Source: Saprospiraceae bacterium (GTDB lineage: Bacteria > Bacteroidota > Bacteroidia > Chitinophagales > Saprospiraceae). Taken from it: a DNA stretch of 64,000 nucleotides. The translations under genes were made by a program, and so were the position numbers. A model generated the notes under the pieces. It did not search any database, had not been told where the DNA came from, and saw nothing but the letters and a program-made list of their open reading frames with translations. Each line of letters begins with the position of its first letter. The first letter of the stretch is position 1. This document shows, one piece after another, positions 18,131 through 26,765 of the stretch. Location: NCBI GenBank assembly GCA_025055285.1, contig JANWXM010000006.1, forward strand, positions 62,001-126,000. The letters run 5' to 3'.

Positions 18131-19627
18131 CTACTGCCCTTGCCCTAGCGAGAATCCGGGCTCGCCATCGAAGGTATATAAGTTTTCTGTCTTGATGATT
18201 TCGAAGCCGGCAGTGTAGAGTTGGTTGAGCAGCAGAAGTACTTCTTGATAGGAAATAGGCGTGTAGCTCGGCGTTTGGAAGCGACAGCGCCAGTGGTCAG
18301 TACAAAATGTCGCTGGATGTCCTTGAGGCCAGACCTTCACGCCTCGATTGGTAATCATCTGCAGGGAGAGTTGACCCTGGGTATGTTTTTTTAGTCGCTC
18401 GCCAAGTGCTTCTGCATTGCGATCTGTCCAATGTAGAAAAACATCTACGCCAACGAGTTGCTTATTTGTTGGTGCTGTAGGCGTAAGGTGTACATGAATT
18501 CGGCGATTGGTTTTGGCGTAAGTAACGGGCCGCAAGTAACGAGGGCGCTCGCCTAAGCGGTCTACTACTGCCTGTGCAAATCCTTGAGTGCCCACGCTGA
18601 TCTTGCTGTACGATTCATTGTAAATGTCGGGCGTGTGAAAACCGTCTTCAATGGTTCGAAGCCAAGCATTGTGAATGACCTCTGCCACATCGCCCTGGCC
18701 AATATGCGCCAACATCTGCATAGCGCCCATGAGCAATCCCGAAGGGTTGGCAATACCTTTGCCTGCAATATCAGGTGCCGAACCGTGAATAGCTTCAAAC
18801 ATTGCGAATTCACTACCTACATTAGCCGAGCCTGCCAAACCTACCGAGCCGCTCACTTGTGCTGCAATATCGGAAATGATATCACCATATAAATTGAGCG
18901 TTACAATCACGTCAAATCGCTCGGGCGTATCGGCAAGTCGCGCAGAGCCAATGTCAATGATGTAGTGCTCTCGTTCAATGTCTGGGTATGCTTGACCTAT
19001 TTCGCGAAAGAGGCGGTGGAACAGGCCGTCCGTCATTTTCATGATGTTGTCCTTCGTCATGCAAGTGACCTTTCGGCGCCCATGTGCGCGAGCATACTCG
19101 AACGCGTAGCGAATTATCTTTTCCGTACCAGGGCGCGAAACTAACTTGAGGCACTGGACGACCTCATCGGTCTGGCGGTGTTCGATGCCCGCGTAGAGAT
19201 CTTCTTCATTTTCGCGAATGATTACTATGTCCATTTGGGGGTGTTTGCTAGGCACGAAGGGTGCGTAGTTAACACATGGGCGCACGTTAGCAAACAATCC
19301 AAGCGTCTTGCGCATAGTTACATTCAAGCTTTTGTAACCCGCGCCTTGTGGTGTAGTGATAGGCGCCTTCAATAAGACGCGTGTGCGGTAAATAGATTCC
19401 CAGGCCTCTTGAGGAATGCCCGACGTATTGCCCAACAAATAAACCTTTTCGCCCACCTCGACAACTTCTACATCTATACGAGCTCCTCCTTTCTCTAAAA
19501 TGAATAAAACAGCCCTCATGATCTCTGGGCCAATACCGTCACCATACGTCACCGTAATTGGAACGCGACTCTTGGTCTCAGATGTAGCAGAAATACTCGT
19601 GGTTGTAGCCTCTGTAGTCATATGCAT
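18131..19627 (-). CDS. icd: NADP-dependent isocitrate dehydrogenase with extra C-terminal domain
   Basis: The chosen start is the ATG at 19627, which removes a 33-residue upstream extension of no family character. The dimeric IDH/IMDH fold is complete: YGDGIGPEI, the substrate loop with KSLNVTMRKTLGLFANVRP, RENEEDLYAGIEH, the metal-binding LNLYGDIISD, and GSAPDIAGKG. About 120 residues follow the core, and the total of about 498 matches the larger IDH type of Thermus, Rickettsia and some Bacteroidota, in which a C-terminal ACT-like domain mediates assembly. It makes 2-oxoglutarate in the TCA cycle. NADP preference is inferred from family, not from a residue test. Confidence 0.88.
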   Translation of the reverse strand: MHMTTEATTTSISATSETKSRVPITVTYGDGIGPEIMRAVLFILEKGGARIDVEVVEVGEKVYLLGNTSGIPQEAWESIYRTRVLLKAPITTPQGAGYKSLNVTMRKTLGLFANVRPCVNYAPFVPSKHPQMDIVIIRENEEDLYAGIEHRQTDEVVQCLKLVSRPGTEKIIRYAFEYARAHGRRKVTCMTKDNIMKMTDGLFHRLFREIGQAYPDIEREHYIIDIGSARLADTPERFDVIVTLNLYGDIISDIAAQVSGSVGLAGSANVGSEFAMFEAIHGSAPDIAGKGIANPSGLLMGAMQMLAHIGQGDVAEVIHNAWLRTIEDGFHTPDIYNESYSKISVGTQGFAQAVVDRLGERPRYLRPVTYAKTNRRIHVHLTPTAPTNKQLVGVDVFLHWTDRNAEALGERLKKHTQGQLSLQMITNRGVKVWPQGHPATFCTDHWRCRFQTPSYTPISYQEVLLLLNQLYTAGFEIIKTENLYTFDGEPGFSLGQGQ

Positions 19628-20058
19628 TGGAAGGTCTTTTTTATGGTAAAAATCATCGCAAAACAAAAGCCCTTTTGTCGAGTAGCCAAATATTAACCTC
19701 TCTTCAGATTGAGGCAAATTAGGCAAAACGTCAGAGATGGCAAACAGCCATCGTTTTAAAAGTTTATTTCTCGAGAGACTGCATATCGCAGTTGGAGTCT
19801 TTTTCCTTTGATTTAGAATAGGCTAAAGCTTTGCTTCTAGCCTTTAGTTGAGTTAGAAGTGAGAATTATTTTGACCACACGAACGCCCGTTGAGTGTTGT
19901 TGCGTCGCGCCCTGTGCCCAACGCGAATATTGCCGTTTGAGGAGTTTTTACCTACTAATTAATCTTAGAAGACACTTAAAATGAGGGCTCGGCATAATCT
20001 ATCAAGTAGCCCATGGCTTTTGGCCATATCTCTTTTCGTTACCGCTTTGCAGAAAACA
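19628..20058. other. Intergenic region without recognised gene
   Basis: About 430 bases upstream of icd and downstream of the HEAT-cyclophilin gene. Two weak hairpins are visible (around 19765-19800, ending in a T run, and around 19822-19850), either of which could end the minus-strand transcript arriving from 20059. No open frame with coding character was seen. Confidence 0.45.
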
Positions 20059-22080
20059 TCATTGGATAGTCACTTGCTGAATTCGATGGCCTGGCTGAAG
20101 GCGATGGACGACGTCCATTCCTTGTACCACTTTTCCAAAAATTGTGTACCGCCCATCTAGATGAGGTGCGGGCGAGTGCGTGATGAAGAACTGAACACCC
20201 TCCGTATCAGGGCCGGCAGAGGCAAGACCTACATAGCCTTCGTCGTCATAGGAGAGGAGGCCGATTTCAGTGCGCAAAGAAAAGTCTAGGGCACCATAGC
20301 CGTCGCCGCGCGGACAACCGCCTTGTACGACAAAGTTCGGCACTACGCGATGAAATGTCTTACCGTCGTAGTAGCCCTCCTGAGCCAATTTGACAAAGCT
20401 TGCTACAGACCCAGGCGCCCAGGCCGGATAAAGCTGAACAGCTAGTGCCCCTAATTCCGTCTGAATGACAGCGCGTGAACGAGCATTTAATCTATTCAAT
20501 ACAGCCCAGTCAATCGGGTGATTGTAGGGTGGCTTTTTGTAGAGAGGGTCAGGGCGACCCTCCAAATAGGCTAGGGTTTTCTCCAAGGCTAAATGCGTCT
20601 CGTAGTCGCGAGGAATTTTTAGCCTTTTATGAGCCGTTTGGATCTCAGCCAGTTGAGCCGAATCAACGAGGTCGCGATATTGCAGTACCGGAGAGCGGAG
20701 GCCTTCCGCTGCAGCAGCCATCATGCCTACGTCGCCAGAGCGGATAGCTTCCAAAAAATACTCAAGCAGGTTGCGTCTGACCAAGCGGGCGTTATCGCCA
20801 AAATGCCGAAAAAAATCGGGACGTCGTGCAATTGTAGAAAGCGCCTCTACTGCACTACTTCGCACTACAGGTATTGTATCGGCGAAGCCCTTGTCGTGTA
20901 TCCATTTGAACTGCCATCCTACCTCGCTTAAGGCTTTCAAACAGGCTGCTCGTTCGTAAGGATTGGGCGATTTTAAAAAGAGGTCGCGTAGGCGATAGTT
21001 GAGGTACTCCTTGCGTTCATGACCGCTGCTGAGCCACTTGTAAGAGGCCCGGTAAAGGGCAATCCGCGTAGGCCAGGGTAAGTCCAGGTTTTCTCGCGCA
21101 ATCCGCCAGTAATCGTCGGCATGCTTGGCATTTCCGTGCGTGACAAAAAATTCTGCCGCAGTTCGGGATACATGTGGATTTGGGTCTTGTACTAGCGGAA
21201 ATACAAGCGCGAATACGGTATCGGGCTCAAATAGAGCCAAAGCGTTGATGAGGTTACAGCGTACCCGCCAATCTTGTTCGTTTCTGATGGCTTTGGACAG
21301 GATACCAAAAGCTGGACGCGTACGCGATTTGCCCAGCGCTTTGGCTAAGGCCATGCGAATATGAGGAGCTGTGGAACGCACAAAAGCTGCCGCTAATTCA
21401 ATGGCCTGTAGGCTATCAGGTACCACTTCTGGCGAGCGAGCGAGGTAATGAGCTGCTATTAAGCGCACGGACGCAGGCAGACGCTCGTTGGCCACGTATT
21501 GAATCATGGCAGTGGTACCCTCTGGATGGGTCATGCCGCGCAAAGCATACTGATACAACGCTCGGCATTGACCTTCGAGCAGCACCGTATCGGTGGGCTC
21601 ATAGGTGCTCACCGTGGCAATATGCCGCAAGCTCTGTATTCCCCCGCACTTTCCCACTGCTTCCAGCACGGCTGCGTTGAAGCGCTGGTGTTGCGACAGC
21701 GAGTCATCCCTTCGGAAAGCCTCTATCAAGGGCTGTTCGGCGCGCGGGGAGCCAATCTGACCTAGGGCAAAAGCAGCCGCGATGCGAATCTCCTCTATTG
21801 GGTCGCGCAAAAGAGGCACAAGTGGTTCAACAGCCGTAGAATCGCGCACAGAAGCAAAGGCTATTGCCGCTAAGTACCGCAGCGTAGCCTCTGGATGACT
21901 TAAGTAAGCAATTAGGCTGTCTGTGCGGCCTTCATCTCGAAGGCTATACAGATGCTGTATCTCCGGCCGCGTCCAGTCCAGTTGTATTGATTGCTTATCT
22001 TTAGCTTGCTCGGGAGCAAGACAACTCCAACACACGCTTGCGCCCCAAGCTACCAGCCCTAATTTTCTGAGTACACACAT
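20059..22080 (-). CDS. Lipoprotein with HEAT repeats and C-terminal cyclophilin (peptidyl-prolyl isomerase)
   Basis: The start is placed at the ATG at 22080. It gives a lipoprotein-type leader (hydrophobic, ending WSC), and a TACATTTG promoter element lies 17 bases upstream, inside the longer in-frame alternative. HEAT/PBS-type helical repeats fill about residues 50-500. The last about 140 residues are a cyclophilin domain with the catalytic stretch FHRVVPNFVVQGG, the GVQFFIT segment, and LDGRYTIFGKV. The protein should sit at the periplasmic side of a membrane, combining a binding scaffold with prolyl isomerase activity, probably for outer-membrane or secreted protein folding. Confidence 0.88.
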   Translation of the reverse strand: MCVLRKLGLVAWGASVCWSCLAPEQAKDKQSIQLDWTRPEIQHLYSLRDEGRTDSLIAYLSHPEATLRYLAAIAFASVRDSTAVEPLVPLLRDPIEEIRIAAAFALGQIGSPRAEQPLIEAFRRDDSLSQHQRFNAAVLEAVGKCGGIQSLRHIATVSTYEPTDTVLLEGQCRALYQYALRGMTHPEGTTAMIQYVANERLPASVRLIAAHYLARSPEVVPDSLQAIELAAAFVRSTAPHIRMALAKALGKSRTRPAFGILSKAIRNEQDWRVRCNLINALALFEPDTVFALVFPLVQDPNPHVSRTAAEFFVTHGNAKHADDYWRIARENLDLPWPTRIALYRASYKWLSSGHERKEYLNYRLRDLFLKSPNPYERAACLKALSEVGWQFKWIHDKGFADTIPVVRSSAVEALSTIARRPDFFRHFGDNARLVRRNLLEYFLEAIRSGDVGMMAAAAEGLRSPVLQYRDLVDSAQLAEIQTAHKRLKIPRDYETHLALEKTLAYLEGRPDPLYKKPPYNHPIDWAVLNRLNARSRAVIQTELGALAVQLYPAWAPGSVASFVKLAQEGYYDGKTFHRVVPNFVVQGGCPRGDGYGALDFSLRTEIGLLSYDDEGYVGLASAGPDTEGVQFFITHSPAPHLDGRYTIFGKVVQGMDVVHRLQPGHRIQQVTIQ

Positions 22081-22096
22081 GAATCTCGTTTTGGGA

Positions 22097-22104
22097 CAAA
22101 TGTA
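22097..22104 (-). promoter_or_regulatory. -7 promoter element (TACATTTG) for the HEAT-cyclophilin gene
   Basis: Exact TAnnTTTG on the minus strand, 17 bases before the ATG at 22080. It decides against the longer upstream start. Confidence 0.55.
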
Positions 22105-22220
22105 GGGCACTCCCTGCTTTGTGCGCAAAGCATTCCATTCGTAGATGGGTCTACTGCCTGTCGAAAGAGCATGTATTCAGATCCCTCGAGGGATGCAAGC
22201 GAGGTGAGAAAATACGCCAT

Positions 22221-23009
22221 TTATTCTCGACGACGACAGTTGACGTCTATGCCCAACACGTAGTGCTGTATAATTTTTAGTGAGGTCGCCGTTTGCGCTC
22301 CGGCAAATCCCGTTAACAAGCTATCGGTTACATGAGCAACATACTGCTCAAGCATAGGTGAGGCTAAGGGCAAGTACGACCAGTGCCACTTTTCCTCGCG
22401 GTAACCAAAGGCTCGGTTTTGACCCAGAGGGGTGTAGGTTTGACAGAAGCCGAATTGGTGAGCATGCTGGCAAAGCCATTTGTAGACTTTTTCATGAGGG
22501 CCACCAGCTTCGAAATCCTCGTGCCGCAGAGAATTCAGATCGACATCGGTGCCCCAGTGGTGTCTTGAAGTGCCGGGCATAGCAGAGTACTCCAAAATAG
22601 ACCGAGCGCGTAGCACTAGATCGGGCATCGAGTTAGCACGTTCGTACCATTTTCGCTCCCAGATGTCCTTTTGATGGGAAAAAGAACGAGTAGCAGAAAG
22701 CACGCGGAGGTTGATACCCTCGGCCTGTGCGGCTTTAGCCATGCGCACAAGAGCTTCTACAGCCTTTCGGCGCAAATACAGGTCGGGGCGCGTCGCATAA
22801 GGCGCCGGAATACGGGCGAAATCTGGGTGTACAGCAGGGTCGAATTTACCGAGCAACTCGTTCAAAGAAAAATAAAATGCCGTATCCACAGAGGGCGAGG
22901 AGCGCGTGTTCCGTTGCTCAACTGAAGCCGAAGAGGAACTATCGGGTCCACAGCCGAGCCATGCACTACTAAGCAGGCACAACCAAAGCAGCAAAAAATA
23001 GGAGAGCAT
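22221..23009 (-). CDS. VanY-type D-alanyl-D-alanine carboxypeptidase lipoprotein (M15B)
   Basis: The ATG at 23009 is preferred over an upstream TTG. It gives a signal with lipobox SAWLGC. The zinc-peptidase motif SRHHWGTDVDL supplies the first His and Asp ligands (SxHxxGxAxD pattern) and KWHWSYLP supplies the last His. LSATRSFSHQ is the conserved substrate segment. Such enzymes trim the terminal D-Ala of peptidoglycan stem peptides in the periplasm. It is about 262 residues, normal for the family. Confidence 0.87.
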   Translation of the reverse strand: MLSYFLLLWLCLLSSAWLGCGPDSSSSASVEQRNTRSSPSVDTAFYFSLNELLGKFDPAVHPDFARIPAPYATRPDLYLRRKAVEALVRMAKAAQAEGINLRVLSATRSFSHQKDIWERKWYERANSMPDLVLRARSILEYSAMPGTSRHHWGTDVDLNSLRHEDFEAGGPHEKVYKWLCQHAHQFGFCQTYTPLGQNRAFGYREEKWHWSYLPLASPMLEQYVAHVTDSLLTGFAGAQTATSLKIIQHYVLGIDVNCRRRE

Positions 23010-23098
23010 AAGCGCTAAACTGGAGTAAGCATCCAACCGTTTTTCCTATGGCTAAGCAGTTTTTGCACGCACAGAGCGAGAAGAGGGCTTAGCCATGT

Positions 23099-23845
23099 CT
23101 ATGCTGGTGGAAATGCTATGGAATACAGGATATAGAGCGTTGCTGCGACGGTTAATCCCAATGGCCCTAGCCCCCAACACAGCAACCCACCTGTTACGAC
23201 AAAGGCTAAGAGACGTTGCCAACCTACTCGGAGAGAGCCCTCAACCTTAAGGCCGTGCATGGGTATTCGGCTGACCATGAGGTACGAAAGAAGAACCGTC
23301 AGCCCGTATATTGTCCATGGATTTCGGCGGACAAAATCACCCAGGCCAAAGGTGTTGTTGGATGCTGCCAACGCCAAACCAAGCACCCACACGGTGCAGG
23401 CGGGCGTACTTAAACCGAGGAAATAGGAGCGCGGATTTACATCTAGATTGAATCGCCCAAGGCGGTAGGCGGCACACAAAGAAAGTGTGAAAGCCGGCGT
23501 TGCCTCCCAACACCAGAGCCTTGCTGCTGTGGATATCGCCGTTGGAGCCGGCTCTTGCATACACAAGGCATTCGCCAACAGGCAATAGAGCATAAGGCCA
23601 GGCACAACGCCAAAACTGACGCCATCGGCCAACGAGTCTAGCTCACGTCCAATAGACGAGGACACTTTCAACGCACGAGCCAGAAGGCCGTCGGCATAGT
23701 CGAGAATAAAAGAGGCTATTGTACATGCAGCAGCTGGGTAGGGCTGGTTGTCTAACCACAGTACTACTGCACAACATCCGCAAAATAAATTGCCTAATGT
23801 CAGAGCGTTAGGTAAACGTTGACACAAAAACTCTAACCACTTCAC
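23099..23845 (-). CDS. pssA: CDP-diacylglycerol-serine O-phosphatidyltransferase
   Basis: A 248-residue membrane protein with the CDP-alcohol phosphatidyltransferase signature Asp-Gly-x2-Ala-Arg-x8-Gly-x3-Asp-x3-Asp, read in ADGLLARAL followed by GRELDSLAD. About six to seven hydrophobic helices follow. It makes phosphatidylserine, the precursor of phosphatidylethanolamine. The start is GTG and overlaps the stop of the pterin dehydratase gene by four bases (GTGA), so translation is coupled. Confidence 0.9.
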   Translation of the reverse strand: MKWLEFLCQRLPNALTLGNLFCGCCAVVLWLDNQPYPAAACTIASFILDYADGLLARALKVSSSIGRELDSLADGVSFGVVPGLMLYCLLANALCMQEPAPTAISTAARLWCWEATPAFTLSLCAAYRLGRFNLDVNPRSYFLGLSTPACTVWVLGLALAASNNTFGLGDFVRRNPWTIYGLTVLLSYLMVSRIPMHGLKVEGSLRVGWQRLLAFVVTGGLLCWGLGPLGLTVAATLYILYSIAFPPA

Positions 23846-24090
23846 TTGGATTGATATTTTTGATAAATGCGATCAATCGCTTGGGCCAGCAGTCGGTCTT
23901 TTTCTGTGACTACGTTTCCTGCGTCGTGGGTAGTCAGTCGAATTTCCACTGTGTTCCATACATTAGTCCAATTCGGATGGTGATTTTGCCTTTCAGCCTC
24001 AAAGGCTACTTCCGTCATGAAAGCAAAGGCTTCTGCAAAATCGCGGAAGCGAAAAGTTGCTTGCAGCGAATTCTCTCTTTCTTGCCACAT
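23842..24090 (-). CDS. phhB: Pterin-4a-carbinolamine dehydratase
   Basis: An 82-residue protein of family length with the active-site signature AERQNHHPNWTNVWNTVEI (paired His and Trp) and the LTTHDAGNVVTEKD stretch. It dehydrates 4a-hydroxytetrahydrobiopterin, recycling the pterin cofactor of aromatic amino acid hydroxylases. It is the first gene of a two-gene unit with pssA and is divergent from the tryptophan dioxygenase gene. Each direction has its own TAnnTTTG element in the shared 167-base gap. Confidence 0.9.
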   Translation of the reverse strand: MWQERENSLQATFRFRDFAEAFAFMTEVAFEAERQNHHPNWTNVWNTVEIRLTTHDAGNVVTEKDRLLAQAIDRIYQKYQSK

Positions 24091-24115
24091 AAGATGGAGA
24101 ACAAACTATTCTGAG

Positions 24116-24123
24116 CAAAGGTA
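24116..24123 (-). promoter_or_regulatory. -7 promoter element (TACCTTTG) for phhB-pssA
   Basis: Exact TAnnTTTG on the minus strand, 26 bases before the phhB start. Confidence 0.6.
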
Positions 24124-24206
24124 TGCAGAAATGTCCAGCGTTTTCCTGCCGAGATAGGACCATTCTCATGACGAAAATCACTCGTTAGAGTGCGCAGAAA
24201 TGAGGT

Positions 24207-24214
24207 TATCTTTG
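24207..24214 (+). promoter_or_regulatory. -7 promoter element (TATCTTTG) for tryptophan dioxygenase
   Basis: Exact TAnnTTTG on the plus strand, 44 bases before the start of the dioxygenase gene at 24258. Confidence 0.55.
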
Positions 24215-24257
24215 ACCTCGTACCCAACTGTTTAAAAAAGATGTTCTATCAAAGCAC

Positions 24258-25181
24258 ATGGAAGCGCTGCTTAAACAAATTGAACATAAATACCGCAGTC
24301 TCAGAGAAGATCCAGAGACTTATCTGAAGGGTTTGCTTCACATGCGTCCACTGACGTATTGGGACTACATCCAGGTGGATGCACTGTTGTCTCTTCAGCA
24401 TCCGCGCACGAATTTTCCCGATGAGATGGTTTTCATTGTTTATCATCAGGTTACTGAGCTAATTCTCAAGCTAGTACGCCACGAATTGGATCAACTTACG
24501 CGCGGTCCTCTCCCTGAAGCAAGTGTGTTTGAAGAGAAGCTGCATCGGTTGGTGCGCTACACGCGCCTGCTAACAACGTCGTTTAGTGTAATGAACCAAG
24601 GCATGCGCTGCGAAGAATATAGCCAGTTTCGCTTGGCCTTGGCCCCAGCAAGTGGTTTTCAGTCAGCTCAGTTTCGATACGTTGAGTTGCAGTGTACACC
24701 TTTGGAACATCTTATTCCACCGCAGCGGCGCGCAGAAGTGCGCCCTGATATGACGATAGAGGAAAAGTTTCAACTCATCTACTGGCAAGATGCCGGCTAC
24801 GACCGCCAAACCAGAATGAAGACGCTCACTCTCCAACAGTTTGAGGAACGATACCTCGACTCTTTTTATGCATTAGCTCGGCGCATGGAGAAAGACAATC
24901 TGTATCTGCGCTACTTAGCGCTAGCGCAGCAGGGCAAGGATACCGAAGCTCTTCGCTCTGCTTTGCGCCTGTTCGATTACACCTTCAACGTCTCCTGGCC
25001 GTTAGTTCATCTTCAGGCGGCCCATACTTACTTGGGCAGCGGTCACGAACAGACGGCTGCAACTGGCGGCTCTCCCTGGGAAAAGTACCTTCATCCTAAA
25101 CATCAAAAGCGCATTTTCTTCCCTAGCTTGTGGAATGAAGAAGAACGCCAGAAATGGGGAGAAGTGGAACTCCAGGCCTAA
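24258..25181 (+). CDS. kynA: Tryptophan 2,3-dioxygenase
   Basis: A 307-residue haem dioxygenase with the family start region TYWDYIQVDALLSLQ, the YHQVTELILKL stretch bearing the substrate-contacting His, and a C-terminal GSGHEQTAATGGSPW like the TGGSxGxxYL motif around the haem. It opens the tryptophan ring to N-formylkynurenine. A kynureninase gene is found at the right edge of the window, so tryptophan is degraded, or converted towards NAD, by genes scattered on this segment rather than by one operon. Confidence 0.92.
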   Translation: MEALLKQIEHKYRSLREDPETYLKGLLHMRPLTYWDYIQVDALLSLQHPRTNFPDEMVFIVYHQVTELILKLVRHELDQLTRGPLPEASVFEEKLHRLVRYTRLLTTSFSVMNQGMRCEEYSQFRLALAPASGFQSAQFRYVELQCTPLEHLIPPQRRAEVRPDMTIEEKFQLIYWQDAGYDRQTRMKTLTLQQFEERYLDSFYALARRMEKDNLYLRYLALAQQGKDTEALRSALRLFDYTFNVSWPLVHLQAAHTYLGSGHEQTAATGGSPWEKYLHPKHQKRIFFPSLWNEEERQKWGEVELQA

Positions 25182-25186
25182 ACGAT

Positions 25187-26062
25187 CTAATCACCTGCGA
25201 AGGGTACCTTACTTAGCGGTGGGTAGAGAGCAATAACAGTTCGGCGGTTTCGCTGACGACCTTCTGGAGTCTCATTGGATGCTACAGGATAGTATTCGCC
25301 TTTGCCAATGGAAGTCAGTTGATTCGCGTTTACATTGAATTGCTGAATGAGCGTGCGCACGATATTGTTGGCTCGGGCTAGGCTCCAGTCCCAGGTGTCT
25401 TCAACGTTTTTAAGGTTCTTAGGCACGGCGTTGTCGGTATAAGCTATGATTTCTACGCCAATACTAGGCGTTTGACTGAGTAACTCGGCCAGAGGTCTGA
25501 GCAGAGTACGCCCTTCTGCACTAACGAGGACTCCACTCTTGTCAAAGAGATGAGCATCCGCTAATGTGAGTAACACTGCTGGTTCAGCTATTTCCACAGT
25601 TGCTCCTTTTGTGTCGGCATAGCGCTGCGTTAGGTTCTGATGCAGTTGCTCTAGCGCATTTCGACGCGACTTTTGGGCTTCGCTAACGGAGGCTAGTCGA
25701 GCAGTTTGACGCGCTAATTGTTCCTTCACGTCTGAAAGCGCTCTTTCTAAGGCATTTTTATCTGCTAGCAGTTGAGCAGCTGACTGCCCTAATGCTGCCG
25801 TGCGTTCGCTTAATTCTTTTTCCAATTCCTGAATCTCCATTTCTTTTCGACCTAACTCGCGGCTAAGGTCGGCCAAACGCTTGGCCCATTCCGCCGACTC
25901 CCGCCTGCGCTCCAATAGCTCGTCCATTATTGTCTTTTCACGCGTCTCGCACTCAAGGCGTTTAGTTGCCTCAACTAAATAAACTTTTTTAGAAACACAA
26001 CCCGCTAGAGTCAGATGGAAAGCAAGCGCAGATAGGAAGAAAATTCCAGAAGAAGTAGACAT
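25187..26062 (-). CDS. OmpA-family lipoprotein with coiled coil
   Basis: A 291-residue protein. The leader ends in lipobox LTLAGC. Residues about 30-160 are a charged coiled coil, and residues about 165-285 are an OmpA C-terminal domain that binds peptidoglycan, with the patterns IIAYTDN, LARANNIV and GKGEYYPVASNETPEGRQRNRR. It should tether the outer membrane to the cell wall. It converges with kynA, six bases away. Confidence 0.88.
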   Translation of the reverse strand: MSTSSGIFFLSALAFHLTLAGCVSKKVYLVEATKRLECETREKTIMDELLERRRESAEWAKRLADLSRELGRKEMEIQELEKELSERTAALGQSAAQLLADKNALERALSDVKEQLARQTARLASVSEAQKSRRNALEQLHQNLTQRYADTKGATVEIAEPAVLLTLADAHLFDKSGVLVSAEGRTLLRPLAELLSQTPSIGVEIIAYTDNAVPKNLKNVEDTWDWSLARANNIVRTLIQQFNVNANQLTSIGKGEYYPVASNETPEGRQRNRRTVIALYPPLSKVPFAGD

Positions 26063-26226
26063 GTCGCCCGTACTTTTTTCATTTGAGAGATTAGTTCCTC
26101 CTGATAAATCTCTGATTTTTAAATAGCTAGCGAAGTGCGTTTTCTGCCGTTTACATACTATTTGGCAACGTGGTCAAAAAAGCAAGACACATGAGAGGAA
26201 GAGGCCTTATACCTATCTTCCTAACG

Positions 26227-26736
26227 TCAGCGACCTTCATTCTTTCTTTCATCAAGAGGCAAATACGTTTGTTCAAACTCTGCTCGGGCGATGCGGTAAA
26301 CTTCGTCTCCATCCTCTGGGCAAGCTAAGAAATCGCCTTGACGAGCAGTCATAAGGCTTCCCCAGGGAGCGACAAAATCGAAGGGAGCGCAAAGATCCAG
26401 GGCATTCAGCCGCTGAGGAGTAAGTTCGAGGGCACGGATGCGCCCCACAGCGCGATATTCTGCCCAACCGTCGTCGGCAGGCTGGATGCATTCGTAGCGT
26501 CGAGTAAATTTTGCAGCGGAGATCAAGTATTGTTCCTCTGCCTCCGTCTGATTGCGCACTAGCCAGTCGCCTGGGCGGGCGACATTGACGGTTTCTAGGC
26601 CATCCGCAGTGACGGTGTTTACTACTTCTCCTTCGCGTGCCGGACGGGCAAAGATACGCGTAACTTTTTGATAGAGGCGCCCTTCTTTCTCCAAAAGAGG
26701 GCGAAGTCTGGTCAATAATTCTTGCTGTGTTAACAT
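26227..26736 (-). CDS. Conserved protein of unknown function, cotranscribed with ATP-grasp gene
   Basis: The start is the ATG at 26736. An upstream TTG would overlap the preceding stop but adds only an uncharacteristic leader. The 169-residue product has no signal peptide or membrane helix. It contains two similar halves, each with a short segment of the type RPGDWLVRN (near residue 56) and ARQGDFLACPEDGDEVYRI (near residue 140), as if duplicated. I do not recognise a catalytic motif. It follows the ATP-grasp gene after 29 bases on the same strand, so it may bind the same ligand or product. Confidence 0.6.
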   Translation of the reverse strand: MLTQQELLTRLRPLLEKEGRLYQKVTRIFARPAREGEVVNTVTADGLETVNVARPGDWLVRNQTEAEEQYLISAAKFTRRYECIQPADDGWAEYRAVGRIRALELTPQRLNALDLCAPFDFVAPWGSLMTARQGDFLACPEDGDEVYRIARAEFEQTYLPLDERKNEGR

Positions 26737-26765
26737 ACACCCTGCAATTGCGGCAAAGGAACAGG

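Noticed and set aside
23048-23096. A 10-bp inverted repeat with a 29-base loop between pssA and the VanY-like gene.
   Set aside because: The loop is long and no T run follows on either strand, so it is not supported as a terminator or site.
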